Part shown: in pieces, positions 61,319 through 64,000 of the stretch
Position numbering within the stretch: the stretch's first letter is position 1
Layout: every line of letters starts with the position of its first letter
Origin: Hoplostethus atlanticus
Taxonomy: Eukaryota > Chordata > Actinopteri > Trachichthyiformes > Trachichthyidae
Direction of reading: 5' to 3'
Assembly (NCBI GenBank): GCA_034670405.1
Contig: JAXDDX010000001.1
Span: 10,931,001 to 10,995,000, forward strand
DNA: 64,000 nt
Position numbers and translations under genes: made by a program
Notes under the pieces: model-generated
The model's database searches: none
What the model saw: the letters and a program-made list of their open reading frames with translations, nothing else
What the model was told of the DNA's origin: nothing

Positions 61319-62218
61319 GTACTGTAACTAATAAAAGGACAGTTCTATATGCAGATAGACAACTAGGCAACATGTCTGTCTGGCATTTAGACGTGTACTC
61401 AAATTCAAGTGTAAGCATTAACACAGGTCTAAGACTGTCAAAAAGGTTTCAAAGCTACTACGTTTAGCTATCTAGACTTTAAATTAAATTTAAAGACCTA
61501 AATGATGTTTATATCGTATCTGTCTCAACAAAACACCAGGCCATCAACCTGAAAGCTAATGGTATGTTATGTATCATAGATAAGGGTCGGTTCTGTAGCT
61601 GACCAAATCTACATAGAGTACGTCTTGTACATGACCACAAATCACGTAATTATATTTGTCTAATGACTTGTACGCTTGTATTTCCATAGTATATACACTA
61701 GCTGTCTCAATACACATACATATGTCTGACCAGTTGGATCACACACCCATTGACACCCATGAGACACTAAGACATGAAGTTGTTTAACTCGCTAGTTAGT
61801 TAGCTAAGCACGAAATACGGTACAACTCTAGCACTTAAGTGGTTTTCTGCCACTAGTTTGTGTGGCAATGTTTGCAAACATTGGGATTGGTCTAGAGAGA
61901 GGGAGAGAGAGGGAGCGAGAGAGAAATCTGTGAAGGTGTGTGAATGTTGACATGGACTGCCAGTTTATCTTAAGTGGTAATTTCCATGTTTGTCTCCATG
62001 GCTTCCCTTCCAGCAGGGTTACTATAGTGTCTCTGTCAAAATGAAATGGACTGTCACAGGCCACTCTCGGTGATATCACACAGGTTAATTTGTGTCCAGG
62101 ACAATATCTCGGGCCCTCATAAGGATGCACTTACAAGCAGGGGCTTATGTATTTTTCCTTGCTGTCACCATATACCATTACATTGTATGCCTCCACAGTC
62201 CCACTTACACACATATAC
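61319..62218. other. Non-coding stretch
   Basis: AT-rich DNA after the THAP relic. The rest of a THAP protein or transposase is not seen. A short GA-rich run lies at 61895-61925. Confidence 0.4.
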
Positions 62219-62904
62219 TAGAGATGGGCAGTATTTCATTTACATGCACACTAGAGATGGGAAGTATTTAATTTATATGTATTTGAAATACGTATTTAAT
62301 TACTTTAGAGTAGAAAATAGTAAAAAAGTAAAATGGAATTTGTATGTAGATACGTTTGGAAGAAGTGAAATTCAATGAAGTTTTTTCATTATGGAGCTCT
62401 TTCATAGTGGAAAAAGTCAATGGAGCAGCACAGGACCCTTTGGGAGACGTTAAAAACCCATATGATGAAAGATTCCCAAAGTGTCCTTTATCAGGGCTAG
62501 CAAGAGGCATGATCTGGCTAATGTTACCTGGTTAGCTAGCATTAGCCTAGCAAGTTCGTAAGAGCACCATCTCATGAAGGGAACAGTTTCTCATTCCACT
62601 ATACCAAATTGATTATTTCAGTTACTTTTTTATGCAATGCACTTTAAGTGTGTGAGAGCCCAAAGCAGGCAAATGTCTGTATTAAAAGTTTAAAAAATGC
62701 TGTTGTTGAAAGAATGCCAGAATTTATACAATATATTTGTAATATATAAATATATTTTTGTATTTTGAAAATACAAAAAATACTGTATATTTTAATTAAG
62801 TACATTTCTTGACACATTTAATTGGTAATTTATTTTGATATGTTTTGTTAAGTATTTTGTAATTTGTAACAAGATATATTTTTATGTATTTTTGCCCATC
62901 TCTG
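62219..62904. mobile_element. hAT-like non-autonomous element (MITE)
   Basis: The left end TAGAGATGGGCA and inverted right end CAGAGATGGGCA match at 11 of 12 positions, a terminal inverted repeat of hAT type. Flanks share CATATA (62213 and 62905) but are offset by one base, so an 8-bp target duplication is only suggested. The left end is present twice: a second ctagagatgggaagtattt occurs at 62250-62268. The interior is AT-rich and encodes no transposase. Confidence 0.6.
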
Positions 62905-64000
62905 CATATAGTTAAGTCAACAAAAACCTGTTCCTTTCATGCTCCCTCAAGTATGTACTCACACAGACACATAGTACACTGAGATGCTATCTCACCCATA
63001 CTGTTGCTGCACATAATTGAACAAACATAGTGTTTACTTGTATATTGATTTATTTCCAGAATGTGCATCTTATCTACTTTAATTTTCTAAAACTGTCAAT
63101 GAACAGGAACCTTTGCTTTAGCATGCATTAAAATATCCTCACGGATATTGTGATTAATGTATCCCAGTTAGCTCTGACACATCCACACTCTAGACATGTT
63201 TTTTGAGAGAGACTGCAATTGAATCGTTCAAGTTCATGTGTCTTCTTATACTAATATATCATATGAGCATGTTATTACAAAGCCATTATAGGTACTATTG
63301 GACTACAGCTACGCATTTGATCATAGATACAAACAAAGAAAGTTGGCAGTCTAACAAATTGGGTGAGGTGGGGTGGTGGGGCAAATGGGGGTGGGATGAA
63401 GCACTTTTCCTATGAGTTTGATGGCATGCATCATTGAAGATGACAAAATGTAAAAATTGTTTAGAGGACCCCATTAAATATGTATGAAACAGGGTTTTCA
63501 AGGAGGGCATAGACAGGGAAATCCATCATCACATTGTAAAATGCGGAAATACTATTAGAGTATGAATATTTAGTATCATTTCTCTGATGCTGGACAGAGT
63601 GGTACAGACAAGCAGGAACACTGAGAACATGGCTTTAATATTACATCTGACTCACACACAGTTATTTCTCTTCCTTTGGTTTGAATGCATTAATTATGAG
63701 CAAGGTGGGTAGAGGTTCCCTGATATGATACATTTCAGTGCATGCAATGTTTTGTAATGCCAAATTGCTTCTAGATAAATAGATTATCATAATACCCACA
63801 CTCAAGGCGAGAACACTTGACATCACCCTAAAGATACTGTGCAAATGGTCTGCGTACTGTGCAAGAACTTGTCCGCAAATGAGAGTAAATTGACATTGGA
63901 ACAGAGTGGGAACATTGGTGTTTACAACTGTTCAATTAGAGAGATTAGTCAACCTTTCCAAGGTCACCAAAACAAAAGGCTGCTTCATGTACTATAATCC
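62905..64000. other. Non-coding end of window
   Basis: AT-rich unique DNA with no gene, RNA or recognisable repeat. Confidence 0.45.

Overview
This window is nuclear DNA from a ray-finned (teleost) fish. The evidence is a RAG1/RAG2 pair in tail-to-tail orientation, RAG1 coding sequence split by introns at teleost-type positions, AT-rich surroundings full of CA/GT/GATA microsatellites, and fish-type repeat relics (L2-like LINE 3' ends, a Penelope-like relic, an L1-like relic, a tRNA-like SINE, and Harbinger-like and hAT-like non-autonomous elements). The only two genes called with high confidence are rag1 and rag2.

Layout. 1-3300 is non-coding upstream DNA. About 3.3-3.6 kb holds a TATA box, two E-boxes and a probable 5' non-coding exon of rag1. 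The rag1 coding region runs 4646-8925 on + in three coding exons (4646-4983, 5223-6361, 7178-8925; 1074 aa). rag2 is a single coding exon on - (12566-10965; 533 aa) with an inferred upstream non-coding exon near 13.52 kb. Candidate poly(A) signals of the two convergent genes lie about 340 bp apart near 10.45 and 10.80 kb. The two proteins form the V(D)J recombinase: RAG1 carries the DDE catalytic centre and heptamer/nonamer DNA binding, and RAG2 carries the Kelch propeller and a histone H3K4me3-reading PHD finger.

Beyond rag2, three short coding-looking blocks on + (17.10, 18.62 and 25.02 kb) resemble, in order, the N-terminal, middle and C-terminal parts of IFTAP (C11orf74). IFTAP is the neighbour of RAG2 in tetrapods, so a diverged or partly decayed iftap is proposed at low confidence. 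From about 25 kb to the end the window looks like a gene desert: no long conserved ORF, mostly unique AT-rich DNA with repeat relics and simple repeats. This fits the desert between RAG2/IFTAP and LRRC4C known in vertebrates, but the LRRC4C coding exon is not here.

The most unusual structures outside the RAG genes are a Harbinger-like MITE nested in an L1-like relic (21.5-22.9 kb), a decayed THAP-domain exon (61.2 kb), a hAT-like MITE with a duplicated left end (62.2-62.9 kb), and two local segmental duplications (37.5/38.7 kb and 51.1-52.6 kb). I saw no undescribed defence or mobile system. The system of note is the domesticated RAG recombinase itself.
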